This document shows, piece after piece, positions 37,601-45,438 of a stretch of DNA of 64,000 bases. Location of the stretch: NCBI GenBank assembly GCA_002894665.1, contig NCRB01000013.1, positions 1-64,000 of the forward strand. Direction: 5' to 3'. This stretch comes from Salinivenus iranica. GTDB lineage: Bacteria > Bacteroidota > Rhodothermia > Rhodothermales > Salinibacteraceae. The stretch's first letter is position 1. Each line of letters starts with the position of its first letter. The position numbers and the translations under genes are program-made. The notes under the pieces are model-generated. The model had not been told where the DNA came from. It was given only the letters and a program-made list of their open reading frames with translations, and ran no database searches.

Positions 37601-37794
37601 AGGGGCGCGACCACGCTGTTCATCACCGTCTGGGCGTTGGCGCCCGGGTAGGTGGCGGTCACCTGAATCGTGGGCGGGGCAATGTCGGGGTAGAGGGACA
37701 CCGGCAGGGCCCGAAAGCCCAGAATGCCGAGAATCACCAGAATGATGGAGACGACCGTGGACAGGACCGGTCGGTTGATGAATCGTTGGACCAT
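34651..37794 (-). CDS. RND multidrug efflux pump (AcrB/HAE1 family)
   Basis: A 1047-residue inner-membrane transporter that uses the proton gradient to export hydrophobic compounds. It has the duplicated RND layout with 12 helices and two large periplasmic loops. The proton-relay Asp pair is present in helix 4 (GIVVDDAIIVVEI) and the Lys in helix 10 (LLAKNAVLIVDFA). Typical family strings such as ATYPGANAQTVMNSV and SGFGNTSGFTVQLQ support the HAE1 subfamily (hydrophobe/amphiphile efflux). The gene lies between the adaptor (57 bp) and the outer-membrane lipoprotein, downstream of a TetR gene. Confidence 0.96.
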   Translation of the reverse strand: MVQRFINRPVLSTVVSIILVILGILGFRALPVSLYPDIAPPTIQVTATYPGANAQTVMNSVVAPLEEQINGVEGMTYINSTASNNGRAEIQVFFELDTDPDIAAVNVQNRVSQATSRLPQEVTQTGVTTQKQQTSRLLIFSLYSPEGTHDATFIENYARINLIPQLQRVNGVGTADAFGSNTYSMRVWLQPDAMASHNLTPNEVTAAINEQSFVAGPGAVGENSDQAFQYTLRYEGRLSTATEYEDIIIRESAENSEMLRLGDVARIELGAQSYTTITRTNGGPSAGLFVSKSAGANAQEVVRNVKAELENSAAGFPDDMEYTTLYDANSFLNASVSKVYTTLVEAFLLVFLVVFVFLHDWRATLIPAAAVPVSIIGTFFFLNLFGFSINLLTLFAMVLAIGIVVDDAIIVVEIIHAKLEEGLPPLEAAVEGMKEITAAIVSVTLVMAAIFVPVTFIPGSTGVFFEQFGITLAVAITISAVNALTLSPALSALFLTSEEERAVPPDERNWAQDLWHRYQERFESGFAALTRQYKAALGVLTRHAWTSVVVVVGAIGLVGVFLNITPGGFVPDEDQGTFFANISLPPSSSLERTQAVQEKLDDIVTSVDAVDSRLSISGFGIISGAGSSYGFLVGKLKPWGEREASVNDVIAELQRKTQRIKEADIAFFSPPVISGFGNTSGFTVQLQDRQSGTVEELAQASQKVQRALSQRPEVQYATSYFNTDFPQYQVDVDVPKAQKAGLTPRSILNTMQTYYGSRYVADFNRFGKQYRVYVQAEAEDRASEQSLQNIFVRNEEGEMAPINSFASLDRVYGAQNISRFNLFKSVEITGATTPGYSSGDAIEAIQEVFDEHVSSEYGYAFSGLTREENQSSGQELYIFLLCLIFVYFLLSAQYESYLAPWAVILPLSIGLAGAYGFANLFGITNNVYLQIAAIMLMGLLAKNAVLIVDFALVRRRDRGMSLAQAALNGAEERFRPILMTSFAFIAGLLPLAVASGVNANANQAIGIPTAGGMLIGTLIGLFVVPVLFILLQRLQEYFTGVPEAARA

Positions 37795-37851
37795 CGCGGC
37801 GGGAGAAAGACGAGGCGGAAAAAGCAGGCGAGGAGTCCCGGGGCGGACGCG

Positions 37852-39069
37852 TTACGCCCCCGACGGGCGGCGGGCGGACGTGGTGTCGGCCGGCACCAGG
37901 GCACGGTACAGGCTGTCGGCCGAAACGGCCTCGGGGCGGATGCCGGTGCCGTCCTGAAGACTGCCGAGCCCCTCGGTGACAATGCGGTCGCCCGCCGACA
38001 ACCCGCCATCGACCACAAACAGCTTGGGCGTCGACCGCGGCGCCGTCTCGATTTCGACGCTCTCCACCGCGCTGCTGTCGGTCACCCGATACACGTAGCG
38101 CTTGTCCTGCACCTCGTAGGTGGCACTCTTCGGCACCACAAGGGCGGAGTCACGACGGTACGGAATCTGAAGGGTGGCCGACGCTCCGTTCCGCAGCATC
38201 TTCTCGGGGTTCGGGAAGCGCGCCCGGAAGGAGGCGGCGCCCGTTTCGGTGTTGATGTGGCCGCTGGCGAGAGAAATGTCGCCCGTATGCCGATAGGTCG
38301 TCCCGTCGGAGAGGGTGAGCTGGGCCGCGGGAAGCTGCTCAATGCGCTCGCGGAGTGCGACGTCCCGGTCGCTGCCCGTCTGCTGCACCATGTCCAGGAG
38401 TTCGCGCTCGTTCATCGAGAAGTAGGCGCGAACCTCTGAAATGTCGGAGACGACGGTAAGGGGCTCCGTGCTGGTGCTGCTTACCAGGCTCCCGATGCGG
38501 TAGGGAATGGAGCCGATCACCCCGTCCGCCGGGCTTCGCACGTAGGTGTAGTCCAGGTTGACCCGGGCGTTTTCCAGGTCGGCCTCGGCCTGCGACAACG
38601 CCCCCTTGCGCGACTGGAGGGTGTTTTGGGCTGATTTGAGCTCGTATTCGCTGACGATGTCCTGTTCCACGAGGCTGGTGAGCCGCTCCACCTCATCCTC
38701 GGCCTGCTGCACGTTGGCGCGGGCGGCCTCTACGTCCGCCTTGGCCGACCGCACCGCCTGCTGGTACTCCTCGTTGTTGAGGCGAAACAGCACCTCTCCC
38801 TGCTCGACCACGTCCCCCTCGTCAACCCGCATCTCAACGATGAAGCCCTCCACCCGCGGCCGCACGTTCACGGTCTGCCGCCCCTCCAGCGTCGTGGGGT
38901 AGCGGCTGGGGAGCACAACCGAGTGCGACTCAACTGACAGAACAGGATAGGCCGACGGGCCCTGCTGCGGGGCGGACCCGCTCTGCCCAGTGGCCCCACC
39001 GCACCCGCCCACAACCAGCCCGAGCGACAAAAGAAGCAGTAGCGGCAGAACAGACGTGTGCACAGTCAT
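37852..39069 (-). CDS. RND efflux adaptor lipoprotein (AcrA type)
   Basis: A 405-residue periplasmic adaptor. The start at ATG 39069 (MTVHTSVLPLLLLLSLGLVV) gives a lipoprotein signal with a Cys in VGGCGG. It contains the half-lipoyl motif (GFIVEMRVDEGDVVEQGEVL), a long coiled-coil hairpin (about 105-170) with QQAEDEVERL, then the lipoyl return (LDYTYVRSPADGVIG) and beta-barrel. It follows the TetR gene and precedes the pump gene, matching a classic regulator-AcrA-AcrB-OMF operon. Confidence 0.94.
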   Translation of the reverse strand: MTVHTSVLPLLLLLSLGLVVGGCGGATGQSGSAPQQGPSAYPVLSVESHSVVLPSRYPTTLEGRQTVNVRPRVEGFIVEMRVDEGDVVEQGEVLFRLNNEEYQQAVRSAKADVEAARANVQQAEDEVERLTSLVEQDIVSEYELKSAQNTLQSRKGALSQAEADLENARVNLDYTYVRSPADGVIGSIPYRIGSLVSSTSTEPLTVVSDISEVRAYFSMNERELLDMVQQTGSDRDVALRERIEQLPAAQLTLSDGTTYRHTGDISLASGHINTETGAASFRARFPNPEKMLRNGASATLQIPYRRDSALVVPKSATYEVQDKRYVYRVTDSSAVESVEIETAPRSTPKLFVVDGGLSAGDRIVTEGLGSLQDGTGIRPEAVSADSLYRALVPADTTSARRPSGA

Positions 39070-39150
39070 AGACGGGGGGCAGTGAAAACGAAAGAGAAAC
39101 AAAACGCCCCCGCACGGCCCGCGGGCGGCGACAACAGCGAACGGCAGACG

Positions 39151-39780
39151 TCAGGACCCGGACGAGGAGGCCCCCTCGGTGGTGTAGGCGGCCCACAACA
39201 TCTCGAACGTCTGATCGATGCGCGTCTCATCCAGCGCCGTCTCCCCGTTCAGGTGCTCCTGCACCAGGTGGGTGGCGGGTCCCGTGAAGAACGACGCGTA
39301 GATGGACTCCGGGAGCGGGCGAAACAGGCCCTGCTCCACGCCCTCCCGATAGATTGACCGAAACGGCGCCTCCAAGTCTTCTGTCTGTGCCCGGGCCGAC
39401 TCCTGCAGGTACGCCGAGGACTCGTACTTGAGGATGAACCGGTAGAGGCGCGGGCAGTCGATGTAGTCGAGCAGCACGGCCCGCCAGAGGGTGTAGAGCC
39501 GCTCGCGGACCGAGCCGCCCTCGTCAAACCCGATGCTCAGGATGGACCGATGGGCCTGTCGTCGGGCCTCCGCGTACAACTGATGGATGAGATCCTCCTT
39601 GCCGTCGAAGTACCGGTAGATGGTGCCGGCCCCCACCTCTGCCTCCTCGGCAATGGTGGCCATCGACGTGCCCCGGAACCCCTGCTCGTCAAAGAGCCGA
39701 AGGGCTGCGGTTAGGATCGAATCGCGCTTGTCTGAGTTGTCCGGAATTGCAACGGAGCCTGCATCGGAATGAACATTCAT
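39151..39780 (-). CDS. TetR/AcrR-family repressor
   Basis: A 209-residue regulator. The N-terminal TetR DNA-binding domain covers about residues 18-64 (SILTAALRLFDEQGFRGTSM ... GAGTIYRYFDGKEDL). The C-terminal ligand-binding half is helical and lacks sequence conservation. It is the first gene of the RND operon on the same strand, 81 bp before the adaptor gene, and probably represses it until an exported compound binds. A palindromic operator candidate overlaps its start codon, so autoregulation is likely. Confidence 0.93.
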   Translation of the reverse strand: MNVHSDAGSVAIPDNSDKRDSILTAALRLFDEQGFRGTSMATIAEEAEVGAGTIYRYFDGKEDLIHQLYAEARRQAHRSILSIGFDEGGSVRERLYTLWRAVLLDYIDCPRLYRFILKYESSAYLQESARAQTEDLEAPFRSIYREGVEQGLFRPLPESIYASFFTGPATHLVQEHLNGETALDETRIDQTFEMLWAAYTTEGASSSGS

Positions 39781-39783
39781 TCC
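39766..39783. promoter_or_regulatory. Candidate TetR operator
   Basis: A perfect inverted repeat, GGAATGA-ACAT-TCATTCC, overlaps the start codon of the TetR gene. Arm length (7 bp) and spacer (4 bp) fit a TetR-family site. Location and symmetry are seen; binding is inference. Confidence 0.5.
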
Positions 39784-39828
39784 GGCACACGGGGGCCGCC
39801 GTTGGGCCGTTCCTCCTTGGTCCTCTTT

Positions 39829-42456
39829 TCATGAGGCCCTCGGATTCTCCCTGTCCTCCCCGGACCGGAGGACCGTCTCCGCCGCCGGGGCGCGCAGGTT
39901 GTACTCGTTGCTCATGCTTGCGCCGTAGGCGCCGGTGGTGGCAATGAGGAGCGTGTCTCCCGGGGCCGTGGGCGGGAGGCGGCGGCCGTGGCCCAGCACG
40001 TCTCCGCTCTCGCAGATGGGACCCACTACGGTGGCCGTCATGGACGGGGGCGTGTCGAGGCAGCTCAGGTTTACGATGCCGTGGTAGGCGCCGTAGAGGG
40101 CGGGCCGCAAGAGACTGTTCATGCCGGTGTCGAGCCCCACGTACTGCACCGGCCCCTTTGCCTTCGTCTGGGTAACGGTGGCGAGGAGCACGCCCGCCTC
40201 GGCCACGAGGTAGCGCCCCGGCTCCATCCAAAGATCATAGTGCGGATGCCGTTCGGCGAAGGTGGCGAGCCGATCGTCGAGGGCGTTGAGATCGAGTGCG
40301 GAATGGGAGGGGCGCTGCGGCACGCCCAGCCCGCCGCCCAGGTTAAGCGTCGTCACGTCCGGCAGGTCGGCGGCCAGGGTGTCGAGGAAGGTGGCGATGT
40401 CGGACCAGGTCTCTTCGTTGGTGATGCCGCTGCCCACGTGCACGTGCAGCCCCTCGACGGTGGCCCCGGCCCGCTCGGCGGCGGCGTGGAGGCGCTCCAG
40501 CTCGCCCGGCACCACGCCAAACTTCGACTGTGCCCCGGCGGTGCGCACCTTGCGGTGGTGGCCGTGCCCCTGCCCCGGATCGACCCGCACAAAGAGCGAC
40601 GCCCCGGCAAACGCGTCCGGGTGCTGGGCGAGGGGCTGCACGTTGTCGAGCGTCACGTGCACGCCCCGGTCGAGCGCCGCGGCGTACTCGTCGAGGGCCG
40701 CAAAGTTGGGCTGAAAGAGTACGCGGTCGGGGTCGAGGTCGGGCAGCACCTCGAAGACGCGGTCCACCTCGTCCGGCGACACGCACTCGAAGCCCAGGCC
40801 CTCCTCGTGCAGGATGCGCAGCACCTGGGGATGCGCGTTGGCCTTCACGGCGTAGAAGGTGCGGTCCGTCCCCCGCAGGGCCCGCATCCGCCGGGCCCGG
40901 TCACGCAGGGTGCCCTCGTGGTACACGTAGCGGGGCGACTGCTCGTCGGCAAGCCCGAGCAGGTCGTCGCGACGGGGGCGCCACCAGGTGTCGGGCTGGG
41001 GGCGCTCGGGGGCGGCCTCGGCCAGCTCCTGCCACCGCGGCCCCACGATGGCGCTTGGCGTCTCGCCCTCAAAAAACTGGGCGTGCAGGTCGCGCACGAG
41101 GCGAGGCGCCTGGTCCTCGTCCACCACGAAGCTAAAGTTGAGGTCGCTGGCCGCCTGCGAGACGAGGTGCACCTGCTGCTCGTCGAACACCTCGAAGGCG
41201 GGCCCCAGCTCCCCCAGCAGCGACCGGATGCGCTGCCCCACGAGGCTCACCACCGCGCAGGGGCGTATAATGCGGGCGTCGCAGTACTGGTTGAGGTCGT
41301 GCAACAGGCGGTCGAGGGCGTCGGGGTCGAGGGCGTTCGCGTCGGCATCGAGCGTGACGGTGACGTTGGCCTCGGAGGTCGCCACGAGGTCGACCGACAG
41401 GCCGTTGTGCTTGAAAATCTGGAAGACGTCGGCCAGGAAGCCCACCTCCTGCCACATCCCCAGCGTCTCCATGACGACGGCCACGACGCCGGTTTTGGCG
41501 GAGACGGCCTTCACCTGCGGCCCCACGTCCGCCCCGTCGGCCGAGACGACCGTGCCGTCGATCGTGGGCGCCTTGGTGCTGCGGACGTGCAGGGGGATCT
41601 GGTGGCGCCGGACGGGGTCGAGGCAGCGCGGGTGGAGCACGCGCGCCCCCATCGTCGCCAGCTCCTGGGCCTCATCGTAGTCGAGGCGGCGCAGCAGGCG
41701 GGCCGAGGGCACCTCGCGCGGGTTGGCGGTGAAGAGGCCGGGCACGTCGGTCCAGATCTCCAGGCGCTCGGCCTCCAGCTTGGCCGCAAAGTGGGCGGCG
41801 GAGGTGTCGGAGCCGCCGCGCCCCAGCAGCACGGTTTCGCTCAGGGCATTGCTGGCGATGAAGCCCTGCGTAAGGTAGACCGCGTCGGGCGCCTGGCCCA
41901 GGTGGTCCTGCAGGACGGGGTCGGGGGGCGAGGTGCAGGCGGCCGAGAGGTACTGGCGGCGGGGCGACACGTGGGGGGCGTCCTGGGCCCGCAGGAACTC
42001 GCGCGCGTCGAGCCAGCGCACGTCGAGCCCCTGCCCGGACAGGTAGGCGGCGCCGAGGCGCGTGGACAGCAGCTCGCCCGTGGCCAGGACCGCCGCCCGC
42101 AGGCGGGGCGGAAGGGGGTCCGCGTCGGTCGCCTCCCCCGTCAGCCGCTCCAGACGCTCGAACCCGTCCCCCAGCACCGCCGCCGGGTCCACCTCCATCG
42201 CCCGCGCCAGGGCCTCGTGCCGCTCGCGGATGGTGGCGAGGGGCTCCTGCGGGGCGCCCTCCGCGGCGGCGTCCAGCAGGGCCTCCAGTTGATCGGAGAT
42301 GCCCTGCAGGGCCGAGCAGACGAGGAACGGGTGGCGGCCGTCGGCCTGATGCGTGCGCACCACGTCGCCGATGGTGTCCCACCGGGCGCGGCTCGACACG
42401 CTCGTGCCGCCAAACTTACACACAATCCAGGAGGGCGAGGCGCTCGGCATATCCAA
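39829..42456 (-). CDS. lysAC: Bifunctional aspartate kinase / diaminopimelate decarboxylase
   Basis: An 875-residue fusion of the first and last enzymes of the lysine pathway. The N-terminal half is aspartate kinase (VCKFGGTSVSS nucleotide-binding entry, RGGSDTSAAHFA, then ACT regulatory domains to about residue 470). The C-terminal half (about 490-860) is PLP-dependent diaminopimelate decarboxylase. Its Schiff-base Lys is in FYAVKANAHP, the His-rich turn in HVHVGSGITN, the glycine phosphate clamp in LGGGLGVP, and the dimer-interface Cys motif in ICESGDVLG. Such fusions allow feedback control of both ends by lysine. The start at 42456 (MDMPSASPSW) is uncertain by two residues. The gene is divergent from dinB. 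Confidence 0.95.
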   Translation of the reverse strand: MDMPSASPSWIVCKFGGTSVSSRARWDTIGDVVRTHQADGRHPFLVCSALQGISDQLEALLDAAAEGAPQEPLATIRERHEALARAMEVDPAAVLGDGFERLERLTGEATDADPLPPRLRAAVLATGELLSTRLGAAYLSGQGLDVRWLDAREFLRAQDAPHVSPRRQYLSAACTSPPDPVLQDHLGQAPDAVYLTQGFIASNALSETVLLGRGGSDTSAAHFAAKLEAERLEIWTDVPGLFTANPREVPSARLLRRLDYDEAQELATMGARVLHPRCLDPVRRHQIPLHVRSTKAPTIDGTVVSADGADVGPQVKAVSAKTGVVAVVMETLGMWQEVGFLADVFQIFKHNGLSVDLVATSEANVTVTLDADANALDPDALDRLLHDLNQYCDARIIRPCAVVSLVGQRIRSLLGELGPAFEVFDEQQVHLVSQAASDLNFSFVVDEDQAPRLVRDLHAQFFEGETPSAIVGPRWQELAEAAPERPQPDTWWRPRRDDLLGLADEQSPRYVYHEGTLRDRARRMRALRGTDRTFYAVKANAHPQVLRILHEEGLGFECVSPDEVDRVFEVLPDLDPDRVLFQPNFAALDEYAAALDRGVHVTLDNVQPLAQHPDAFAGASLFVRVDPGQGHGHHRKVRTAGAQSKFGVVPGELERLHAAAERAGATVEGLHVHVGSGITNEETWSDIATFLDTLAADLPDVTTLNLGGGLGVPQRPSHSALDLNALDDRLATFAERHPHYDLWMEPGRYLVAEAGVLLATVTQTKAKGPVQYVGLDTGMNSLLRPALYGAYHGIVNLSCLDTPPSMTATVVGPICESGDVLGHGRRLPPTAPGDTLLIATTGAYGASMSNEYNLRAPAAETVLRSGEDRENPRAS

Positions 42457-42840
42457 TCGAAGCAGAGATCCAACAGTGATCGCACGTCAACATCCGGACG
42501 GGGACCAGAAGAGACAAGGGCGACCGCCCATCGGCTCCGATCCTCCACCAAAACGTCACAGGATCCCCGCCCCGTGCCCCGTCCTCCACAAAAGACACAT
42601 TTTTCAAACCAATGCCTTGACGACCCGGGGGGTCATTTTGCTATTATGGTACGACCATGGTCAGGTCAGTTTGACGCTCGCCAGTCTCCGGCGGGCCGTT
42701 TCTATATTGCCCCCGTCCGGGGACGAGACTTCGGTCACGTGGCCCCTCCCCACCCGGCCCGCAGTCGCCACATGGTTCACATATGTGTCGTCTGTTTCGT
42801 AGTATGACCGGGCGTTCCGTCTCGCCATGTGCCTCAGGTC
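42457..42840. other. Divergent intergenic region lysAC / dinB
   Basis: No gene is supported in these 384 bases. Signals: a plus-strand promoter-like pair TTGACG (42617) and TATTAT (42642) with a rather long 19-bp spacer; an inverted repeat ATGGT-ACG-ACCAT (42646-42658) overlapping that -10; and a palindrome CACATATGTG (42778-42787) 54 bp before dinB. No LexA/SOS box of the familiar E. coli or Bacillus type is recognisable. Confidence 0.4.
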
Positions 42841-43956
42841 ATGTCCGCTCCCCGCGATCCATCTTCGGACGACCGGCCCCGCCGCATCGTCCACGTGGAC
42901 ATGGACGCGTTCTACGCGCAGGTGGAGCAGCGCGACTTTCCGGAGCAGTACGCGGGGGAGCCGATCGCCGTGGGCGGCACACCGCCACGGGGCGTGGTGC
43001 AGACGGCCAGTTACGAGGCGCGCCCCTACGGCGTCCACTCCGCTCAGTCCGCCGTCGAAGCGGATCGGAAGTGCCCGGATCTCATCTTCGTGTCGCCGCG
43101 GATGGAGGTGTACCAGGAGGAGTCGCGGGCCATCCGGAAGATCCTGCATCGATACACCGACCGGGTGGAGCCGCTCTCATTAGACGAGGCGTACCTCGAC
43201 GTCACCACACCCAAGCAGGGCCCGCCCTCCGGCACCCTCCTCGCCCGCCGCATCCGGCGCGAGATCCACGAGGAAACCGGCCTCACCGCCTCCGCCGGGG
43301 TCGGCCCTAGCAAGTTCGTCGCCAAGGTGGCCTCCGACCGGGACAAGCCCGACGGCCTCACGGTGGTGCCCCCTGCCGAGCAGCGGGCCTTCATTGCCGA
43401 CCTGCCGATCGAGGCCTTTCACGGCGTCGGGCCCGTGACCGCCGAGGCGATGCACGACCTGGGCATCGAGACGGGCGCTGACCTGCAGGCCACCGACGAG
43501 CGGACGCTGCGGCACCACTTCGGCGCACGGGGCCCTCACTTCAAAACGCTGGCGATGGGCGCCGACACCCGCCCGGTGCAGCCCAACCGCGAGCGGAAGT
43601 CGGTGGGGGCGGAGCGCACCTTTGAGACGAACCTGGAGGCCCCGGACGCAATGCTGGACCGGCTGTGCCCCATTGCCGAGCGGGTGGCCGAGCGCCTCCA
43701 GGACGCCGGGCAGCGGGGCCGCACCGTCACGCTCAAGATCAAGGACCACCGCCACAGCGTGTCCTCTCGGCAGCAGACGCTCGACCGCACCGTGGGGACG
43801 GTAGACGAGCTGCTGCGTTGGGCCGACCGGCTGCTCCACCGCCCGCACCCTCCCCCCGAGCCCGTCCGCCTCCTGGGCCTGAGCGTATCGTCCCTGGTGG
43901 AACGCGAGCAGGCCGACACTCAGCTTGCGCTCCCCTTCACCACACCTGCGGTGTAG
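42841..43956 (+). CDS. dinB: DNA polymerase IV (Y family)
   Basis: A 371-residue translesion polymerase. The catalytic pieces are intact: RRIVHVDMDAFYAQVEQRD (first Asp and steric gate Tyr) and SLDEAYLDVT (Asp-Glu pair). The thumb HhH region (GVGPVTAEAMHDLGIETGADL) and little-finger domain follow. Start at ATG 42841 (MSAPRDPSSDD); a GTG four codons upstream is possible. The C terminus (LALPFTTPAV) contains a QLALPF-like sliding-clamp motif. It bypasses damaged template bases and is usually part of a damage response. It is transcribed alone. Confidence 0.95.
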   Translation: MSAPRDPSSDDRPRRIVHVDMDAFYAQVEQRDFPEQYAGEPIAVGGTPPRGVVQTASYEARPYGVHSAQSAVEADRKCPDLIFVSPRMEVYQEESRAIRKILHRYTDRVEPLSLDEAYLDVTTPKQGPPSGTLLARRIRREIHEETGLTASAGVGPSKFVAKVASDRDKPDGLTVVPPAEQRAFIADLPIEAFHGVGPVTAEAMHDLGIETGADLQATDERTLRHHFGARGPHFKTLAMGADTRPVQPNRERKSVGAERTFETNLEAPDAMLDRLCPIAERVAERLQDAGQRGRTVTLKIKDHRHSVSSRQQTLDRTVGTVDELLRWADRLLHRPHPPPEPVRLLGLSVSSLVEREQADTQLALPFTTPAV

Positions 43957-44103
43957 GCCCCAACTCTGCGGACCGCCGGGGAAATGCCGCACGGCTCTCC
44001 GCCGCCCCTCTGGGCACCAATGCCTTTAGCAGATTATGCACGTCGGACGGGGCACAATCGAACACAACGTCCGCTACCGTTCGGTCAGGGCGCAAACCTG
44101 AAA

Positions 44104-44295
44104 TTACGTCCTCCTTCGCTCTTGCTCAGTAAGGACGCGGACGACCTGGGCGCGGGTCCTACGGTCGCTGGGCCCGGCGGGGTCGGGCGGCAGCACGTCG
44201 GGCAGGTCGCAGAGTTCGCTCCGAAAGAGCTGTTCGTTGCCGTGCTCGGAGGCGCCGGCGGATGTCCAGTGGTCGATGAAGGCGTCGCCAGTCAT
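44104..44295 (-). pseudogene. N-terminal relic of an MmeI-like DNA methyltransferase
   Basis: A short open frame of 63 codons begins MTGDAFIDHWTSAGASEHGN and continues EQLFRSELCDLPDVLPPDPA. This matches the first about 45 residues of class I SAM-dependent methyltransferases of the type IIL (MmeI-like) restriction group, normally FIxRWxxSGGSExANxQLFLxELCDLLxVPxPDP. After PDPA the similarity stops, and the frame ends after 22 further unrelated residues. The methyltransferase motifs and the remaining roughly 900 residues are absent. It looks like the remnant of a restriction-modification gene left after deletion. Recognition rests on a short but distinctive motif. Confidence 0.6.
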
Positions 44296-44484
44296 GCGGG
44301 ACAGGGGGGCCGTGAGGCGAGAACGGCTGTGGACGGCGGCAATGCCCTCCCCTGACACGCGGGTCGAGGGCATCCGCCGGGACGAGAGGGGGCCGGGACG
44401 GAGAGTCGCTCGTAGCGCAACGGGGGGCGAGATTGATTCGTGCGCCGACTCCGCAACGAATTACATTTCCGTCATACTTTCCTC

Positions 44485-44515
44485 TTGACACGCCGGGGGT
44501 CGATTTTCGTACGTT
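44485..44515 (+). promoter_or_regulatory. Candidate plus-strand promoter
   Basis: TTGACA (44485-44490) and TACGTT (44510-44515) stand 19 bp apart. The second box, read as TACGTTGG, is close to the Bacteroidota -7 consensus TAnnTTTG. An intrinsic terminator follows only about 30 bp later and no plus-strand gene starts here. Confidence 0.4.
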
Positions 44516-44521
44516 GGCGAA

Positions 44522-44569
44522 TAGACATACAGTCATGATTTTTCAGCTCGGCCCCGCCGGGCTTTTTTT
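44522..44569 (+). ncRNA. Candidate short RNA or terminated leader
   Basis: If the promoter boxes at 44485-44515 are used, transcription would begin near 44522 and stop at the hairpin-T terminator at 44545-44569, giving an RNA of about 50 nt. No open frame of note is inside. The RNA is proposed from promoter and terminator signals only; it could equally be read-through termination of dinB transcripts. Confidence 0.3.
44545..44569 (+). terminator. Intrinsic terminator without an obvious gene
   Basis: An 8-bp stem AGCTCGGC-CCC-GCCGGGCT (one T-G wobble) is followed by TTTTTT. It points along the plus strand, 590 bp beyond dinB, and upstream A residues do not make it a good minus-strand terminator. 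Confidence 0.75.
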
Positions 44570-44626
44570 ATGTCGCCCGCAGGCGCCCTGCCCCTCCCAC
44601 AGCCCCGGCGGGCAGGGCGATCGCCG

Positions 44627-44896
44627 TTATGCATCCGCCTCCGACGTCCACTCGTACAGGGCGCGGTGCTTCACGGCGTCGCCGAAGAGGCACAGCCCCG
44701 CGTTCAGCACGGTGAGGCTGGCGGTGCCGGCGGCCACCCATTTCCAGGTCGCAGTGTCCTCGTCGCCCTTCATAAGGGTGGACTGGCCGACGCCGCTGGC
44801 GCCCAGCCCCACGGCCACGAGGCCGAGCGGGGCTAGGGTTTTCCACTTCTGATAGTGCTCGTCCGCGGAACGGTCGGGCAAAGCGTCAATCGACAT
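44627..44896 (-). CDS. Small membrane protein, unknown function
   Basis: An 89-residue protein with two hydrophobic helices (LAPLGLVAVGLGASGVG and WKWVAAGTASLTVLNAGLCLFGDAV). A charged N terminus (MSIDALPDRSADEHYQKWKT) and an acidic C terminus (TSEADA) flank them. The composition and codon use look coding and it shares the strand of the sensory genes to its right, 60 bp after the single-domain regulator. I do not recognise a family. Confidence 0.7.
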   Translation of the reverse strand: MSIDALPDRSADEHYQKWKTLAPLGLVAVGLGASGVGQSTLMKGDEDTATWKWVAAGTASLTVLNAGLCLFGDAVKHRALYEWTSEADA

Positions 44897-44955
44897 GGCG
44901 TAGCGGGAGGTGATTCGGGAATCATTGCACCCCGTGTACGGAGTCGGCGATCAGA

Positions 44956-45438
44956 CTATCCATCATCCGCCCCGTAGGCCCCCGATCCGCGGCCGTCCTC
45001 CGTGGGGAGGCGCACCACCTGGAGCCAAAACTCGTCGATCGACCGCACAATCTTGGCGACCTCGTCGAGGTCCACCGGCTTGGTGACGTACGCGTTGGCG
45101 TGCAGGTCGTAGCTTTTGACGACGTCCTGCTCCGCCTCCGAGCTGGTGAGGATCACCACCGGCACGCGGCGCAGGTCGGGGGCCGACTTCATCTCGTCGA
45201 GCAGATCGTGCCCGCTCTTCACCGGCAGGTCCAGGTCCAGCAGTACCAGGTCGGGGGGCGGCTCCCCCGGCTCGTCGCCAAGCCCGAGGTAGGTTTCCGC
45301 CTCCTCGGCCGTTTCGGCCACCAGCAGGTCATTTCGGATCTTTGCCTCCGCGAGCATTTCGCGGGTCAGACGCACGTCCGCCGGGTTGTCCTCCACGAGG
45401 AGGATGCGGGCCGGACGCCTCGAAGGGGTCTCAGTCAC
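44956..45438 (-). CDS. Single-domain response regulator (Rcp1/CheY type)
   Basis: A 160-residue stand-alone receiver. The acidic pocket ([12 protein letters not shown]), phospho-acceptor Asp ([13 protein letters not shown]) and conserved Lys ([10 protein letters not shown]) are intact, and no output domain follows. Its start overlaps the stop of the upstream PAS kinase gene by 4 bp (ATGA), so the two are translationally coupled and almost certainly form a two-component pair. This resembles the phytochrome-Rcp1 arrangement, in which the regulator acts as a phosphate carrier to another protein. Confidence 0.94.
   Translation of the reverse strand: MTETPSRRPARILLVEDNPADVRLTREMLAEAKIRNDLLVAETAEEAETYLGLGDEPGEPPPDLVLLDLDLPVKSGHDLLDEMKSAPDLRRVPVVILTSSEAEQDVVKSYDLHANAYVTKPVDLDEVAKIVRSIDEFWLQVVRLPTEDGRGSGAYGADDG

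Noticed and set aside
39988-42807. A 939-codon plus-strand open frame opposite the lysine fusion gene
   Set aside because: High GC leaves few stops on the antisense strand; the minus strand carries all lysC and lysA motifs and the antisense translation matches nothing.
42457-42840. LexA box upstream of dinB
   Set aside because: The palindromes present do not match known LexA motifs closely enough.
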